Of a stretch of 64,000 nt of DNA, positions 17,947-27,008 are shown one piece after another. Within the stretch, counting starts at the first letter, position 1, and every line of letters begins with the position of its first letter. A program made the position numbers and the translations under genes. Source of the DNA: an uncultured Maricaulis sp. (GTDB lineage: Bacteria; Pseudomonadota; Alphaproteobacteria; Caulobacterales; Maricaulaceae); contig NZ_CAMYLS010000007.1 in NCBI RefSeq assembly GCF_947259345.1, positions 124,001 to 188,000 on the forward strand. The letters are read 5' to 3'. The notes below the pieces were generated by a model, which saw only the letters and a program-made list of their open reading frames with translations, made no database searches and was not told the origin of the DNA.

Positions 17947-19968
17947 TCAGTCGCGTCCCCCCAGACCGGCGAGAAATGCGCCAATGGCGTCTTCATCGCG
18001 GTCGGGGTCAGGTGCCTCCGGGGTGGGGGCGGGCCGGGTCTCGGGCGCCGGCTCAAGACTTGCGGCCAAAACGTCCGCCAATGCATCCGCAGCGGCGATC
18101 TGGGCGGCACCGAGGCCCTGGCGGGGGGCAGATTCCAAATAGGCCTGGAAAATCCTGGCTGGCGGACCGCCGCCAGTCGCCCGATCTGTCGGCGAATTAT
18201 CGTCATTGCCAGTCCAGACAACCGTCACCAACTCGCTGTTGAAGCCGGCAAACCAGGCGTCACGGAAGTCATTGGTGGTCCCGGTCTTGCCGCCAATCGT
18301 CAAGCCGGAGACGGCGGCACGACGCCCCGTGCCTTGTTGGACATTTGCCAGGAAGAGGTCGCGCATGCGACGTCCCGTACGCGCGTCCAGCACCAGCTCT
18401 CCACCCGTCGGTGCGGCTGCATAGAGAAGCGCCCCGTCGGCGCTTTCGATACGATCAATGCCATAGGGCGAGGCCCGCAGGCCGCCATTGGCGAAGGGCG
18501 CATAGGCGGACGCCAATTCCAGGGGGGTCACCTCGAACACGCCAAGCGCCAGCGAGCGGTCGACCCGCATCGGGCTTTCAATGCCCAGCCGGCGGGCCAG
18601 ACGGGCCACATGACCCCGGCCGGTTTCCTCGGCGATCTGGACGGCGATGGAATTGGATGAACGAATGAAGCCTTCTCGCAGACTCATCTCTCCGCGATAC
18701 TCGTCATTGTAATTCTGTGGCGCCCAATCGCCGATCCGCACCGGGGCATCATTGCGGCGATCTTCCGGCGTCAAGCCGGCCTCGAAAGCCGAGGCATAGA
18801 CGAAGGGTTTGAAGGCCGATCCGGGCTGGCGCTGAGCCAGGACCGCGCGATTGAATTGCGAACGCGCGTAGGAACGCCCGCCAACCATGGCCCGGACAGC
18901 GCCGTCATGCGCCAGTGAGACCAGTGCGCCCTCGCCGGCGCCGGAGGCCAGCTCGTCATTGTCGAGAATGCCACTCAGCGCCCGTTCGGCCGCGCGCTGG
19001 GCGTCGACATCCAGCGTGGTGTGTACGACCAGATCGCCATGATCGAGACCGGCAATTTCACGCACCTGATCCGCCGCCCAGTCGACAAAGTATTGCGCGC
19101 CCTGGCTCGAGGCGCCGCGTGAGACACGGATCGGGATCGAAGCCGCCTCAAGGCGTTCAGTATCAGTGATACGGCCGGTCTGCGTCATCAGGTCCAGAAC
19201 AACAGTGGCGCGCGCCGCCGCGCGTTGGGCGTCATTGACCGGGCTGTAGCGCGAGGGCGCCTTGAGCAGGCCTGCGAGCAAGGCCGCTTCGCCCAGACCC
19301 AGCTCGCTTGCCGGGCGAGAAAAATACCGCAGCGATGCGGCTTCTACGCCATAGGCGCCGCCGCCGAAATAGACCCGGTTTAGATAGAGTTCGAGAATCT
19401 CGTCCTTGCTGAACCGGCTTTCCAGCCAGAAGGCCAGCATCATTTCCTGCACTTTGCGGCGCAGGGTTCGCTCGGGCGACAGAAAGAGGTTCTTGGCCAA
19501 TTGCTGGGTCAGGGTCGAGCCGCCCTGCACCACACGGCCCGCGCGCAGATTGGCTAGCATGGCCCGGCCGAGGCCAATTACATCAATACCGGGGTGGCTG
19601 TAGAAGCGCCGATCCTCGACCGCGAGGACCGCATCCACCAGATAGGGCGGCAGCTCGTCAATCGTCACCTCATGACCATGCGCCGATCCCCGTCGGGCGA
19701 TCAGCGCGCCATCATGATCGAGAAAGGTGATAGTCGCGGTACGCTCGACAGCTTCGAGACCGCTGGTATCCGGCAGGTCGCGTGCAATCGAAACCAGCCA
19801 GCCGCCGATGAGGAGCGAGACGATGATGAGCAGACAGGCCGCCGTGCGAAACCAGGGAAAGCCGCCGCCGCTGTTTCGCTTTCGCCGGGGCGAACGCCGA
19901 CGTCCGCGCGAAGGCGCGGCGGAACGGGCGCGCTGCGCCGCCTGGGATTTGCTGGGCCGACGGGCCAT
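17947..19968 (-). CDS. Class A penicillin-binding protein (PBP1A family)
   Basis: A bifunctional peptidoglycan synthase of about 673 residues. A very basic cytoplasmic N-terminus (residues 1-35) precedes a membrane helix (41-61). The GT51 glycosyltransferase motifs are VEDRRFYSHPGID (catalytic Glu118), GGSTLTQQLAKN and RKVQE. The transpeptidase domain has SxxK (SAFK, Ser384), SSN (437-439) and KTGTT (561). A proline-rich tail ends the protein. Start 19968 was chosen for the AAGGA site 6 bases upstream. It polymerises and cross-links murein at the inner membrane. Confidence 0.93.
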   Translation of the reverse strand: MARRPSKSQAAQRARSAAPSRGRRRSPRRKRNSGGGFPWFRTAACLLIIVSLLIGGWLVSIARDLPDTSGLEAVERTATITFLDHDGALIARRGSAHGHEVTIDELPPYLVDAVLAVEDRRFYSHPGIDVIGLGRAMLANLRAGRVVQGGSTLTQQLAKNLFLSPERTLRRKVQEMMLAFWLESRFSKDEILELYLNRVYFGGGAYGVEAASLRYFSRPASELGLGEAALLAGLLKAPSRYSPVNDAQRAAARATVVLDLMTQTGRITDTERLEAASIPIRVSRGASSQGAQYFVDWAADQVREIAGLDHGDLVVHTTLDVDAQRAAERALSGILDNDELASGAGEGALVSLAHDGAVRAMVGGRSYARSQFNRAVLAQRQPGSAFKPFVYASAFEAGLTPEDRRNDAPVRIGDWAPQNYNDEYRGEMSLREGFIRSSNSIAVQIAEETGRGHVARLARRLGIESPMRVDRSLALGVFEVTPLELASAYAPFANGGLRASPYGIDRIESADGALLYAAAPTGGELVLDARTGRRMRDLFLANVQQGTGRRAAVSGLTIGGKTGTTNDFRDAWFAGFNSELVTVVWTGNDDNSPTDRATGGGPPARIFQAYLESAPRQGLGAAQIAAADALADVLAASLEPAPETRPAPTPEAPDPDRDEDAIGAFLAGLGGRD

Positions 19969-20099
19969 GCTCGATCCTTGTCGCATAACCGGATGTTTCA
20001 TCTGCGCGCAGCGGGGTTAATTCCCCATGAAGGCACGCCCGTAAAGGCTTGCACTGGGGACAGGCTGACGTCACGATATGGCCGAAGAGGGGCCTCATC

Positions 20100-20279
20100 A
20101 TGTCAGTCAAGCGTTCACTTATTGTCCTTGTCGTGCTTTTGGGCGCGGCCAGCCTGTCTGGCTGCATCGCGATCTATGAAGGCCGGGATGCGGTTTGCCC
20201 GAATGGCGACCCCAATGCCGACAATTGGCCCTATTGCGGTGGCGCCGCGCCAGGTGGGTCGCAACCCTACGACGACTGA
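20100..20279 (+). CDS. Small lipoprotein
   Basis: A 59-residue protein with a type II signal peptide: basic start MSVKRSL, hydrophobic core and lipobox LSGC (Cys about 22). The mature part is only some 38 residues, with two more cysteines (VCPNGDP and PYCGG) and a Pro/Gly-rich end. The GAAGAGGGG stretch upstream supports ATG 20100. It overlaps the end of the convergent antiporter gene by 13 bp. Function unknown. Confidence 0.7.
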   Translation: MSVKRSLIVLVVLLGAASLSGCIAIYEGRDAVCPNGDPNADNWPYCGGAAPGGSQPYDD

Positions 20280-22141
20280 TCGTCCGATTGACCGGTCGTT
20301 GCGCCCGCCTCGGGCGGCGCGAAACGGATCAGGATTGTTCCCGCCTGACTGGGGGCCTCGCGGCCGGATCCCAGAAGGTGGAAGCTTCCATTGGGCAATC
20401 GGGCCATGATCAGATCCGGGCTGTCACCGATTTCCGCGAGATAGGACTCGAGCGTATAGGTGTCGGTGAGGCGGGTATTGCGGAATCGCCATCCCTGCCA
20501 CCAATCCCGCGCCAGGCTGTCATAGCCACGACCGCGCCGGATCAGGGTCCGGCCGCGCGCCGTGAAGGCGATGGCACGCGGGTCATCCTCGACCTTCTCG
20601 GCATCCACAGGCCCGTCAAAACCGGAGAGCTGGAAAACCCGGCTACGCCCCATATCCGGCCCGTATTCGATACAGACCAGAGCGTTATAGGCATCATTGG
20701 GAGAGGCCGCGAGCAGCGCCGAGAAGCGGGCCGGCTCCAGCCGATGGTCGGCGGCTTCCGACAGGACCTCGCCATAATGGATTTCATGTCCGGCCAGGCG
20801 CGCGGCCCGCAAGCGCCGCCAGCTGGTATCCGCGATCGTGACCGGGACCTCGGCTTTCTTCAGCGCATCCGCCAGCCCCAGACTCCAGGGATTGGCGCCG
20901 ACGAGAAGCAGACGCTCCGGGCCTGACTGGGACAGGCCCAGCAGCTTGGCCAGCGGTGACACCGCAAACCCGCATCCGAACACGCTGATGAAAATGGTCA
21001 CGAAAACCAGCGGGGCGAGAATGGCCGCGTCCTCGCGCCCCACCTCGACCAGGCTGGCCGCCAGATGCCCCGCCGCCGCCGCGGCAACGACCCCGCGCGG
21101 TCCGATAATGCCGACAAAGGCCGTTTCCTTGAGGTTCAGACCGGATCCGAATGTCGCGAGCACGACGGAGATCGGCCGGACCACCAGGATGAAGACACCG
21201 ACGAATGCCAGATGCCAGCCATTGAGCGCCAACAGGTCAGCCGGGGCGAGATCAGCTGCAAGCACTACGAAGACGCTGGCCACGAGGATGGACGCAATGC
21301 CCTCCTTGAAACGCCGCATTTCCTCGATCGAGGCGAGACGGGAATTGGCAACGACGAGGCCAAACAGGGTGACCGCGACGAGGCCGGTTTCACTGGCCAG
21401 CGCATCAGCCACGGAGAAGCAGACCAGCACAGCCGCCAGGATGAGCGGCGCCTTCATCGGTTCCGGCACCCAGCCGCGCCGGAAGGCGCGCGAAAGACCC
21501 GCTCCGAAGGCAAAGCCCATGGCGGCACCGATCAGCGCGCCAAACCCAAGCGCCATGCCGGCCTCGACCCAGTCCTGACCCAGCGCGGTCTGGCGAATGG
21601 CCTCAAAGACGAAGACGGCAGACAGGGCACCGATGGGGTCATTGACGATGCCTTCCCATTTCAGCACCGAGGCTATTCGCCCGGGCAGCTTGGCCTGTCG
21701 CAATAGCGGCAGAACAACGGTCGGGCCGGTCGTGGTCAGCAGCGCCCCGATCATGGCGGAGAGATCCCAGGCCAGGCCGGCGACATAATGCAGGGCCAGC
21801 ACTGCGCCAGCCCAGCCGAGCGGATATCCAAGAAAGACCATGCGCCGCACGGGGCCGGACGCGTCACGCAGCTCGCGAAAATTGAGCGTGATCCCTCCCT
21901 CGAACAGGATGACGGCCACCGCCAGCGCAATCATCGGGCGCAGGTAATCACCGAAGACAGCGCTCGGGTGGACCAGAGGTTCACCGGCCGCAAAGGCCCA
22001 GATGGGGCCGAGAATGAGACCCGCGCCCATCATCAGCACGATGGAGGGCCAGCGCAGGCGCCAGGCCAGCCATTGGGCGGCGACACCTGAACCGGCGATG
22101 AGCGCAATGGTCAGGGTGAGGTCAGGTCCGGTCTCTATCAT
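20267..22141 (-). CDS. Cation:proton antiporter (CPA family) with TrkA-like C-terminal domain
   Basis: A 624-residue protein. Residues 1-400 are a 12-13-span Na+/H+ exchanger domain: GLILGPIWAF, the LFEGGITLN motif near residue 80, TTGPTVVLPLLR, and GIVNDPIGAL near 165, the ND pair being the ion-binding aspartate region of NhaP-type exchangers. Residues about 405-540 form a Rossmann-like TrkA-N domain (LLLVGANPWSLGLADAL...VTIADTSWRRL), and the rest a TrkA-C-like tail. Probably exchanges Na+ or K+ for protons under nucleotide control. Confidence 0.88.
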   Translation of the reverse strand: MIETGPDLTLTIALIAGSGVAAQWLAWRLRWPSIVLMMGAGLILGPIWAFAAGEPLVHPSAVFGDYLRPMIALAVAVILFEGGITLNFRELRDASGPVRRMVFLGYPLGWAGAVLALHYVAGLAWDLSAMIGALLTTTGPTVVLPLLRQAKLPGRIASVLKWEGIVNDPIGALSAVFVFEAIRQTALGQDWVEAGMALGFGALIGAAMGFAFGAGLSRAFRRGWVPEPMKAPLILAAVLVCFSVADALASETGLVAVTLFGLVVANSRLASIEEMRRFKEGIASILVASVFVVLAADLAPADLLALNGWHLAFVGVFILVVRPISVVLATFGSGLNLKETAFVGIIGPRGVVAAAAAGHLAASLVEVGREDAAILAPLVFVTIFISVFGCGFAVSPLAKLLGLSQSGPERLLLVGANPWSLGLADALKKAEVPVTIADTSWRRLRAARLAGHEIHYGEVLSEAADHRLEPARFSALLAASPNDAYNALVCIEYGPDMGRSRVFQLSGFDGPVDAEKVEDDPRAIAFTARGRTLIRRGRGYDSLARDWWQGWRFRNTRLTDTYTLESYLAEIGDSPDLIMARLPNGSFHLLGSGREAPSQAGTILIRFAPPEAGATTGQSDDQSS

Positions 22142-22206
22142 GCGATCCTGTTAGCGCGTTTCGTTCCATTCGTCGCCCCGGAGGCGACAGACCTGGGGAG
22201 GCAAAA

Positions 22207-22464
22207 ATGGACACTCTGCCACACGAGGCCCAACTGGCCCTGACTTCCTTCATCGCGGCCCTGCTTGTCGGCGGTCCCATCGCCCTGATCGGCGCCGGCA
22301 ATGCCATTGCCATCGCCCGCTGGACCGGGACATTCATGTTGCGCCGTCGCCTCGCAACCAGCATCCTTTTCGGACTGGTCGGCAGCGCCGGACTGTTCGG
22401 ATCCAGCCTGCTGGACAATCCGGGCCCTGACCTGGCGGCGCTGATCGGCCAGACCTTCTCCTAG
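22207..22464 (+). CDS. Small two-helix membrane protein, unknown
   Basis: An 85-residue protein with two likely membrane helices (about residues 10-35 and 50-67) joined by the basic loop RWTGTFMLRRR. GGGGAGG lies 5 bases before the ATG. No family recognised. Its stop overlaps the stop of the convergent gene by 4 bp (CTAG). Confidence 0.6.
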   Translation: MDTLPHEAQLALTSFIAALLVGGPIALIGAGNAIAIARWTGTFMLRRRLATSILFGLVGSAGLFGSSLLDNPGPDLAALIGQTFS

Positions 22465-22991
22465 AGCGACCCCTCTTCGGAGTGCACCAGGTCGAAGCCG
22501 ATCGCGCGCCCGCCATAATCACCATTCTCGTAGAGGTCCGCATGGTCGCTGAACCAGCCGATCAGATGCGCGTGCAAACGTTCAAACACAACCGTCAGCG
22601 CAGACGCGTCGAGCGGCAGATCGAGATCGAAAACCGGCCCATTCGCGATCGCGATCTCGACATGATGACCCTTCTTCGCACAGGACAGGACGAGACGCGT
22701 CCAATCGCCGGTGCGTGACACCTTCACCGCCAGGCCGAAGCTGATGACCCCCAACGGCAAGAAACCCTTCCCCGATACGGAGAAAGCCCCGGACCTGTAC
22801 GGTTGCGGCGACCATGCCCCCTCGGGGGGAACCAGGTGCACACACACGCTATCACCCGTCCCCAGAAATCGACAAAACCCGGTCGAGACATTCTCGGCCA
22901 CCGAACGGATCACGGCGTAATTGTCCAGCGAGCAAGCGCCATAGCGTTCCGCCGCATCGGCAAGCTCATCAAACCGGCTCTTGTCGCGCAT
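22461..22991 (-). CDS. Hypothetical cytoplasmic protein
   Basis: A 176-residue soluble-looking protein that I do not recognise: no signal peptide or membrane span. It has a C-terminal helix around FERLHAHLIGWFSDHADLYENGDYGGRAIGFDLV and several cysteines in the first half. GGGAGTGACAA precedes the ATG, supporting the start. Divergent from the phosphodiesterase gene. Confidence 0.6.
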   Translation of the reverse strand: MRDKSRFDELADAAERYGACSLDNYAVIRSVAENVSTGFCRFLGTGDSVCVHLVPPEGAWSPQPYRSGAFSVSGKGFLPLGVISFGLAVKVSRTGDWTRLVLSCAKKGHHVEIAIANGPVFDLDLPLDASALTVVFERLHAHLIGWFSDHADLYENGDYGGRAIGFDLVHSEEGSL

Positions 22992-23053
22992 TTGTCACTC
23001 CCGTGCGATACCGGCTCAGGCTAGTGTGCAAATCGGCAAAGCGGGAGGGGGCG

Positions 23054-24049
23054 ATGCGACAAATCTTTACGGGGATTGGGATTCTGCTCGGGCTCGCGTC
23101 CTGTGGGCCCGCGACAGAGAGCCCGCAGCCGCATGTCTGGACAACGCTGAATGGTCAGCCACCCCTGATCATCGCCCATCGCGGCGCCTCGGGCGACCGG
23201 CCTGAACACACACTTGAAGCCTATGCACTCGCGATCGAACAGGGCGCGGACGTGATCGAACCGGATCTGGTCATGACCGCCGACGGTGTTCTGGTGGTGC
23301 GGCATGATCATTATCTCTCGACGACGACCGACGTCGCGGACCATCCCGAATTCGCAGACCGCCGCCGCACCCAAGGGGATCGCGAGGATTGGTGGATCGA
23401 GGATTTCACCCTCGCCGAAATCCGAACCTTGCGTGCGCGCCAACCCTGGCCGCAACGGGATGCCGGCTTCAATGATCAATTCGGGATTCCCACGTTCGAG
23501 GAGGTGCTTGACCTGGCCGCCGAGCACGGCGTCCGCACGGAGCCTGAGGTGAAGGCGCCGGGTCACTTCACGGCCATCGGCCTCGACCCGCTGCCGATTT
23601 TGGTCGAAATCCTGCGCGCCCGCGGCCTGGATAGGGCTGACGCGCCGACCGCCATCCAGTGTTTCGAGCCGGGCTTTCTCGCGCGCCTCGATGAAGAGGT
23701 CGACACCCAGCTCCTGATGCTGGTTTTCCCGATGATTGAGCTGGACCCGGAAGCCGATCCACTCACGCCGACCGTCTCACTGGAAGACGCGGCCGCCTTT
23801 GCCGACGGGGTCGGCCCCTCGAAGGCCCTGCTGATTGCGGCGGACGGCTCTGATACCGGCTTCGTGGCACGCGCCCATGAGCTGGGGCTCGCGGTTCATC
23901 CCTGGACTTTCCGCGATGATATCCCGGTCTCCGAGGACATCGATATCGAGGCCGAGCTGCGGCGCATCTACGCGCTTGGTGTGGATGGTGTCTTCACCGA
24001 CTTCCCGGCGACGGCGGTTCAAGTCCGCGATGCAATGACGGCCGGCTGA
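23054..24049 (+). CDS. Glycerophosphodiester phosphodiesterase, lipoprotein
   Basis: A 331-residue GDPD-family enzyme (TIM barrel) that hydrolyses glycerophosphodiesters to glycerol-3-phosphate and an alcohol. A lipoprotein signal with lipobox LASC (Cys about 17) indicates envelope attachment. Catalytic motifs: IIAHRGASGDRPEHTLEAY (HR and ExT), VIEPDLVMTADGVLVVRHD (ExD and the catalytic His), and TEPEVKAPG, the metal Glu and Lys motif. The GlpQ-type layout matches. GGGAGGGGG sits before the ATG. A strong terminator follows. Confidence 0.9.
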   Translation: MRQIFTGIGILLGLASCGPATESPQPHVWTTLNGQPPLIIAHRGASGDRPEHTLEAYALAIEQGADVIEPDLVMTADGVLVVRHDHYLSTTTDVADHPEFADRRRTQGDREDWWIEDFTLAEIRTLRARQPWPQRDAGFNDQFGIPTFEEVLDLAAEHGVRTEPEVKAPGHFTAIGLDPLPILVEILRARGLDRADAPTAIQCFEPGFLARLDEEVDTQLLMLVFPMIELDPEADPLTPTVSLEDAAAFADGVGPSKALLIAADGSDTGFVARAHELGLAVHPWTFRDDIPVSEDIDIEAELRRIYALGVDGVFTDFPATAVQVRDAMTAG

Positions 24050-24082
24050 TCCTGTTCAGCTCACGAGAGTCCGCGCAAAGAA

Positions 24083-24118
24083 AAACGGCGTGGAGCTGCA
24101 GCTCCACGCCGTTTCCCT
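24083..24118. terminator. Bidirectional terminator between gdpd and cspA
   Basis: A perfect 32-base inverted repeat, centred on AGCTGCAGCT, starts with AAACGGCGTGG and ends CCACGCCGTTT, with A-rich sequence before it and a pyrimidine-rich end. It lies between convergent genes and can act on both strands. Confidence 0.88.
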
Positions 24119-24143
24119 TAGATCTTGCGATCCCTGAACTGCC

Positions 24144-24356
24144 TTAGTCGGCCAGCTGCAGGTCAACCGCCTTCGGACCCTTGCCGCGACGATCCGGCTC
24201 GGTTTCGAAGGAGACTTTCTGGCCATCTTCCAGACCCGGCAGGCCAGACGCCTGGACAGCCGAGATGTGCACGAAGACGTCATTGCCGCCCTCGTCCGGA
24301 GTGATGAAGCCAAAGCCTTTGCTCTGGTTGAAGAATTTAACGACACCTGTAGCCAT
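24144..24356 (-). CDS. cspA: Cold-shock protein, CspA family
   Basis: A 70-residue single cold-shock domain. RNP1 is KGFGFI and RNP2 is VFVHIS; the start [24 protein letters not shown] is typical. It binds single-stranded nucleic acid and melts RNA structure. The start at 24356 gives the family N-terminus; longer in-frame starts are not supported. The leader to the next gene is almost 300 bases and contains a hairpin, in line with long regulated cspA leaders. Confidence 0.95.
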   Translation of the reverse strand: MATGVVKFFNQSKGFGFITPDEGGNDVFVHISAVQASGLPGLEDGQKVSFETEPDRRGKGPKAVDLQLAD

Positions 24357-24473
24357 TAGAGGGAACCTTCCCAGTATGCATGCCCCGCGTCCGGGCAAAA
24401 AATAAAGTCAGCATCAGCGTCCTGACACCGGTATTACGGACGTAGAAAGTCGGGGAAGGCTGAAGTCTCTGGG

Positions 24474-24508
24474 CCCGATGGGACCCTGCTTTTGAGGCAG
24501 GCACCGGG
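24474..24508 (-). promoter_or_regulatory. Two-part hairpin in the cspA upstream region
   Basis: Outer arms CCCGATG / CACCGGG (one mismatch) enclose inner arms CCTGC / GCAGG with a 7-base loop. It lies 118-152 bases upstream of the cspA start. A second short repeat (CGTCC...GGACG, 24419-24441) lies between. It could form part of a structured cspA leader if transcription starts above it; no transcription start was identified. Confidence 0.35.
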
Positions 24509-24647
24509 TAGGCGATCAGTTTTCCGTCCGGCCAGTTCGGCCGCCCGTTGCCAAACTTATGCGCATGAAATCGCGCCCAACGCAAATGAAACTCCTGTGG
24601 CGCGACGCGATTGGAGCGGCATAATCGAGCCTAGGGAGACCGTGTCC

Positions 24648-25235
24648 ATGACCGAGCATGACCGCAACCAATACGTCCTGTCTTTTGGCGCCGTCGCCAT
24701 GTCAGCTGTCGCCCTGCTTTTCGCCTTCCTGGAATTGCGGTCTTCCGATCGCCAGCTCGACGCCTCGGTCTGGCCCTATGTCGATGCCACATTCGCGCTC
24801 AACTCAGATGCCGGCAGCCTGACCTTGTCCAACAAGGGGCTCGGACCGGCCCTCATCCACGAATTCCGGATTTTGTACGAGGGCGAGGAAATCCGTCATC
24901 CGATGGAGTTGCCGCAGTTTGATGCCCTGGTCGGAGCGTACTCGGTGACGACCGCATCCGCGCCGAGCTCCGTCCTGTCAGTGGGCGAGGATCTGGTCGT
25001 GTTCGACATTCGCGGCGATGATGTCGGTGAACGCATGCAGGCCGCCCTGCGCGGCCTGGAGCTTGAAATCTGCTATTGCTCGCTGAACGGTGCCTGCTGG
25101 AGTAATGCGTCCGAAGCCAATTTCCGTCAGCCAATCGCAGCATGCGCGGTCCAGGATGTCGACATTGACGACGCGCTGGATATTTTCCGCGATATCAATG
25201 CGCCCGCTGCCGGCACGCCGGAGGATGAAGGATGA
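24648..25235 (+). CDS. Membrane-anchored four-cysteine protein (paralogue A)
   Basis: A 195-residue protein of no family I can name. One N-terminal membrane helix (about residues 10-28) precedes a probably periplasmic domain with DASVWPYVDA, a LSNKGLGPALIHEFRILYEGEEIR beta segment, and a C-terminal motif CYCSLNGACW followed 15 residues later by another Cys. A homologue at 38383 keeps all four cysteines at identical spacing (C-x-C-x5-C-W-x14-C). TAGGGAGACC supports ATG 24648; upstream in-frame sequence looks non-coding. Overlaps the next gene by 4 bp (ATGA). Confidence 0.75.
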   Translation: MTEHDRNQYVLSFGAVAMSAVALLFAFLELRSSDRQLDASVWPYVDATFALNSDAGSLTLSNKGLGPALIHEFRILYEGEEIRHPMELPQFDALVGAYSVTTASAPSSVLSVGEDLVVFDIRGDDVGERMQAALRGLELEICYCSLNGACWSNASEANFRQPIAACAVQDVDIDDALDIFRDINAPAAGTPEDEG

Positions 25236-25543
25236 GCCGCCGCCGTTTTCTCGAACGCACCCGACGCAATCGCGAGGAGCAATCCCGGGCCCGGCGCAGC
25301 TTCAATCCGGCGACAATGATCAGGCTCGCCTTCTTCGGCGTGGCGATCGTGGTCGGCGCCGCGGTCTATGTGGGTTTCTGGCGTCAGGGTGAGACCATCT
25401 ATGACGGCCCCTGGGGCATGCTCCAACGCCTGATCACGCCGCTCTTTTTCGGCATCAACGCCCTCGAGCTGATCGTGATCGCGCTGGGCGGCCTGGTCGC
25501 CTGGCGCATCTGGCTGCGGATGAAGCGACCGCGCCAGCGCTAG
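25232..25543 (+). CDS. Small membrane protein coupled to the four-cysteine gene A
   Basis: A 103-residue protein with a basic arginine-rich N-terminus (MSRRRFLERTRRNREEQ) and two likely membrane helices (about 30-48 and 67-90), ending in a basic tail. The start overlaps the previous stop (ATGA), so the two are translationally coupled and may form one complex. No family recognised. Its stop overlaps that of the convergent small gene by 4 bp. Confidence 0.65.
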   Translation: MSRRRFLERTRRNREEQSRARRSFNPATMIRLAFFGVAIVVGAAVYVGFWRQGETIYDGPWGMLQRLITPLFFGINALELIVIALGGLVAWRIWLRMKRPRQR

Positions 25544-25719
25544 AAATTGTTCGAATTATTGATCGTGTTCATGGCGTCAGCAGCCTTGTTGCCCTGGTCC
25601 GGCATGTCGGAATTGGGCTTGGACTTGCCCTTGTAGACAAGCGACATGACCACCACGAACAAGACCATGAAAACCACGGCCCCGCCGAAAAACAATCCGA
25701 TCATCATTATCGGGTCCAT
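25540..25719 (-). CDS. 59-residue single-span membrane protein
   Basis: Reads MDPIMMIGLFFGGAVVFMVL and on to a membrane helix through residue 29, then a hydrophilic, Asn/Lys/Asp-rich tail ending NNSNNF. GGGAGGATGCT directly precedes the ATG, a good ribosome-binding site. Divergent from asd and stop-overlapping with the gene at 25232. Function unknown; supported by the ribosome-binding site, codon use and clean amphipathic layout. Confidence 0.65.
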   Translation of the reverse strand: MDPIMMIGLFFGGAVVFMVLFVVVMSLVYKGKSKPNSDMPDQGNKAADAMNTINNSNNF

Positions 25720-25884
25720 AGCATCCTCCCAGCTGAACCGGCCGCAAGATTAGAAATTTTTGCCCGCCCGGTCCAGAAGAGCGACGCCATACCGCAAAAT
25801 CAGCCTAGCCAGTGCCCTATTGCGGGTTTATGTGCACCCGTTCGGCATGGATAAACCCCTGGGCAAGTGAAAGGTCATCACGCA

Positions 25885-26904
25885 ATGGGCGTCAAAATAG
25901 CAGTATTCGGAGCCACCGGAGCCGTGGGCAAGGAAATGCTCACCATTCTCGCGGAGCGCCTTTTCCCGGCAGACGAAGTCCATGCCCTGGCCAGCCGAAA
26001 ATCCATGGGAGTCGAGCTCTCCTATGGCGACACCACTTTGCGCTGCAAGAATGCCGAGAGCTTTGATTTTTCCAGCGTCGATCTTGTCCTGATGTCGGCC
26101 GGCGGGGACGTGTCGAAAGAGTGGACACCGAAGATCACCAAGGCCGGCGCCATCGTGGTCGATAATTCCTCGGCCTGGCGCATGGATCCGGACGTCCCGC
26201 TCGTGGTGCCGGAGGTCAATCTGGACGCGCTCGACGGGGTGAAGAAGAAGCGGATCGTCGCCAACCCGAACTGCTCGACCATTCAGCTTGTTGTGGCCCT
26301 GAAGCCGATCCATGACCGCGTCGGCATCAAGCGCGTCAATTGCGCGACCTACCAGTCCGTGTCCGGCGGCGGCCAGGCCGCCATGGACGAGCTGTGGACC
26401 CAGACCAAGGGGATCTATGTCAACGATCCGATCGAGCCCCAGGTCTTCACCAAGCAGATCGCCTTCAATGTCATCCCCCATATCGACAGCTTCATGGAGG
26501 ATGGTTCCACCAAGGAAGAGTGGAAGATGATGGTGGAGACGAAGAAGATCCTCGACACCAAGATCAAGCTCTTCGCCACCTGCGCCCGCGTCCCGGTCTT
26601 TGTCGGCCACTCCATCGCCGCCCATCTCGAACTGAACGCCCCGATGTCGTCGGGCGAAGCGCGCGACTTGCTGCGCGAAAGCCCGGGCCTGATGGTGATC
26701 GACAAGCGTGAGGACGAGGGTTACGTGACCCCGGTCGAATGCGTCGGCGAGTTCGCCACCTTCGTGTCCCGCGTCCGCGAAGACCCGACCGTGGATAATG
26801 GTCTGGCGCTGTGGATCGTCTCTGACAATCTGCGCAAGGGTGCGGCCCTCAATGCCGTACAGATCGCGGAAGGCCTGCTCAACAAGGGTCTGATTGGCCG
26901 CTGA
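25885..26904 (+). CDS. asd: Aspartate-semialdehyde dehydrogenase
   Basis: A 339-residue NADPH enzyme making aspartate semialdehyde from aspartyl phosphate, the branch point to lysine/diaminopimelate, threonine and methionine. Motifs: GATGAVGKEML (nucleotide binding, residues 9-19), SAGGDVS, DNSSAWRM, active-site NPNCSTIQ (Cys130), and the catalytic His in VPVFVGHS. ATG 25885 gives the family N-terminus MGVKIAVFGATG. The 165-bp upstream region holds CCGCAA/TTGCGG arms but no known riboswitch. Confidence 0.97.
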   Translation: MGVKIAVFGATGAVGKEMLTILAERLFPADEVHALASRKSMGVELSYGDTTLRCKNAESFDFSSVDLVLMSAGGDVSKEWTPKITKAGAIVVDNSSAWRMDPDVPLVVPEVNLDALDGVKKKRIVANPNCSTIQLVVALKPIHDRVGIKRVNCATYQSVSGGGQAAMDELWTQTKGIYVNDPIEPQVFTKQIAFNVIPHIDSFMEDGSTKEEWKMMVETKKILDTKIKLFATCARVPVFVGHSIAAHLELNAPMSSGEARDLLRESPGLMVIDKREDEGYVTPVECVGEFATFVSRVREDPTVDNGLALWIVSDNLRKGAALNAVQIAEGLLNKGLIGR

Positions 26905-27008
26905 AAACTGCGCGCAGGCTGACGCAGACCGGCCATGCGCAAGAAGCGGGTCGTCATCGACAGGCGGGCTCCCTATGTGCGATGCACGACATCGACCAAG
27001 GAGCCCGC

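Noticed and set aside
25720-25884. Possible lysine or other riboswitch ahead of asd
   Set aside because: Only a single CCGCAA/TTGCGG pair was found; none of the conserved lysine-riboswitch sequence elements can be seen.
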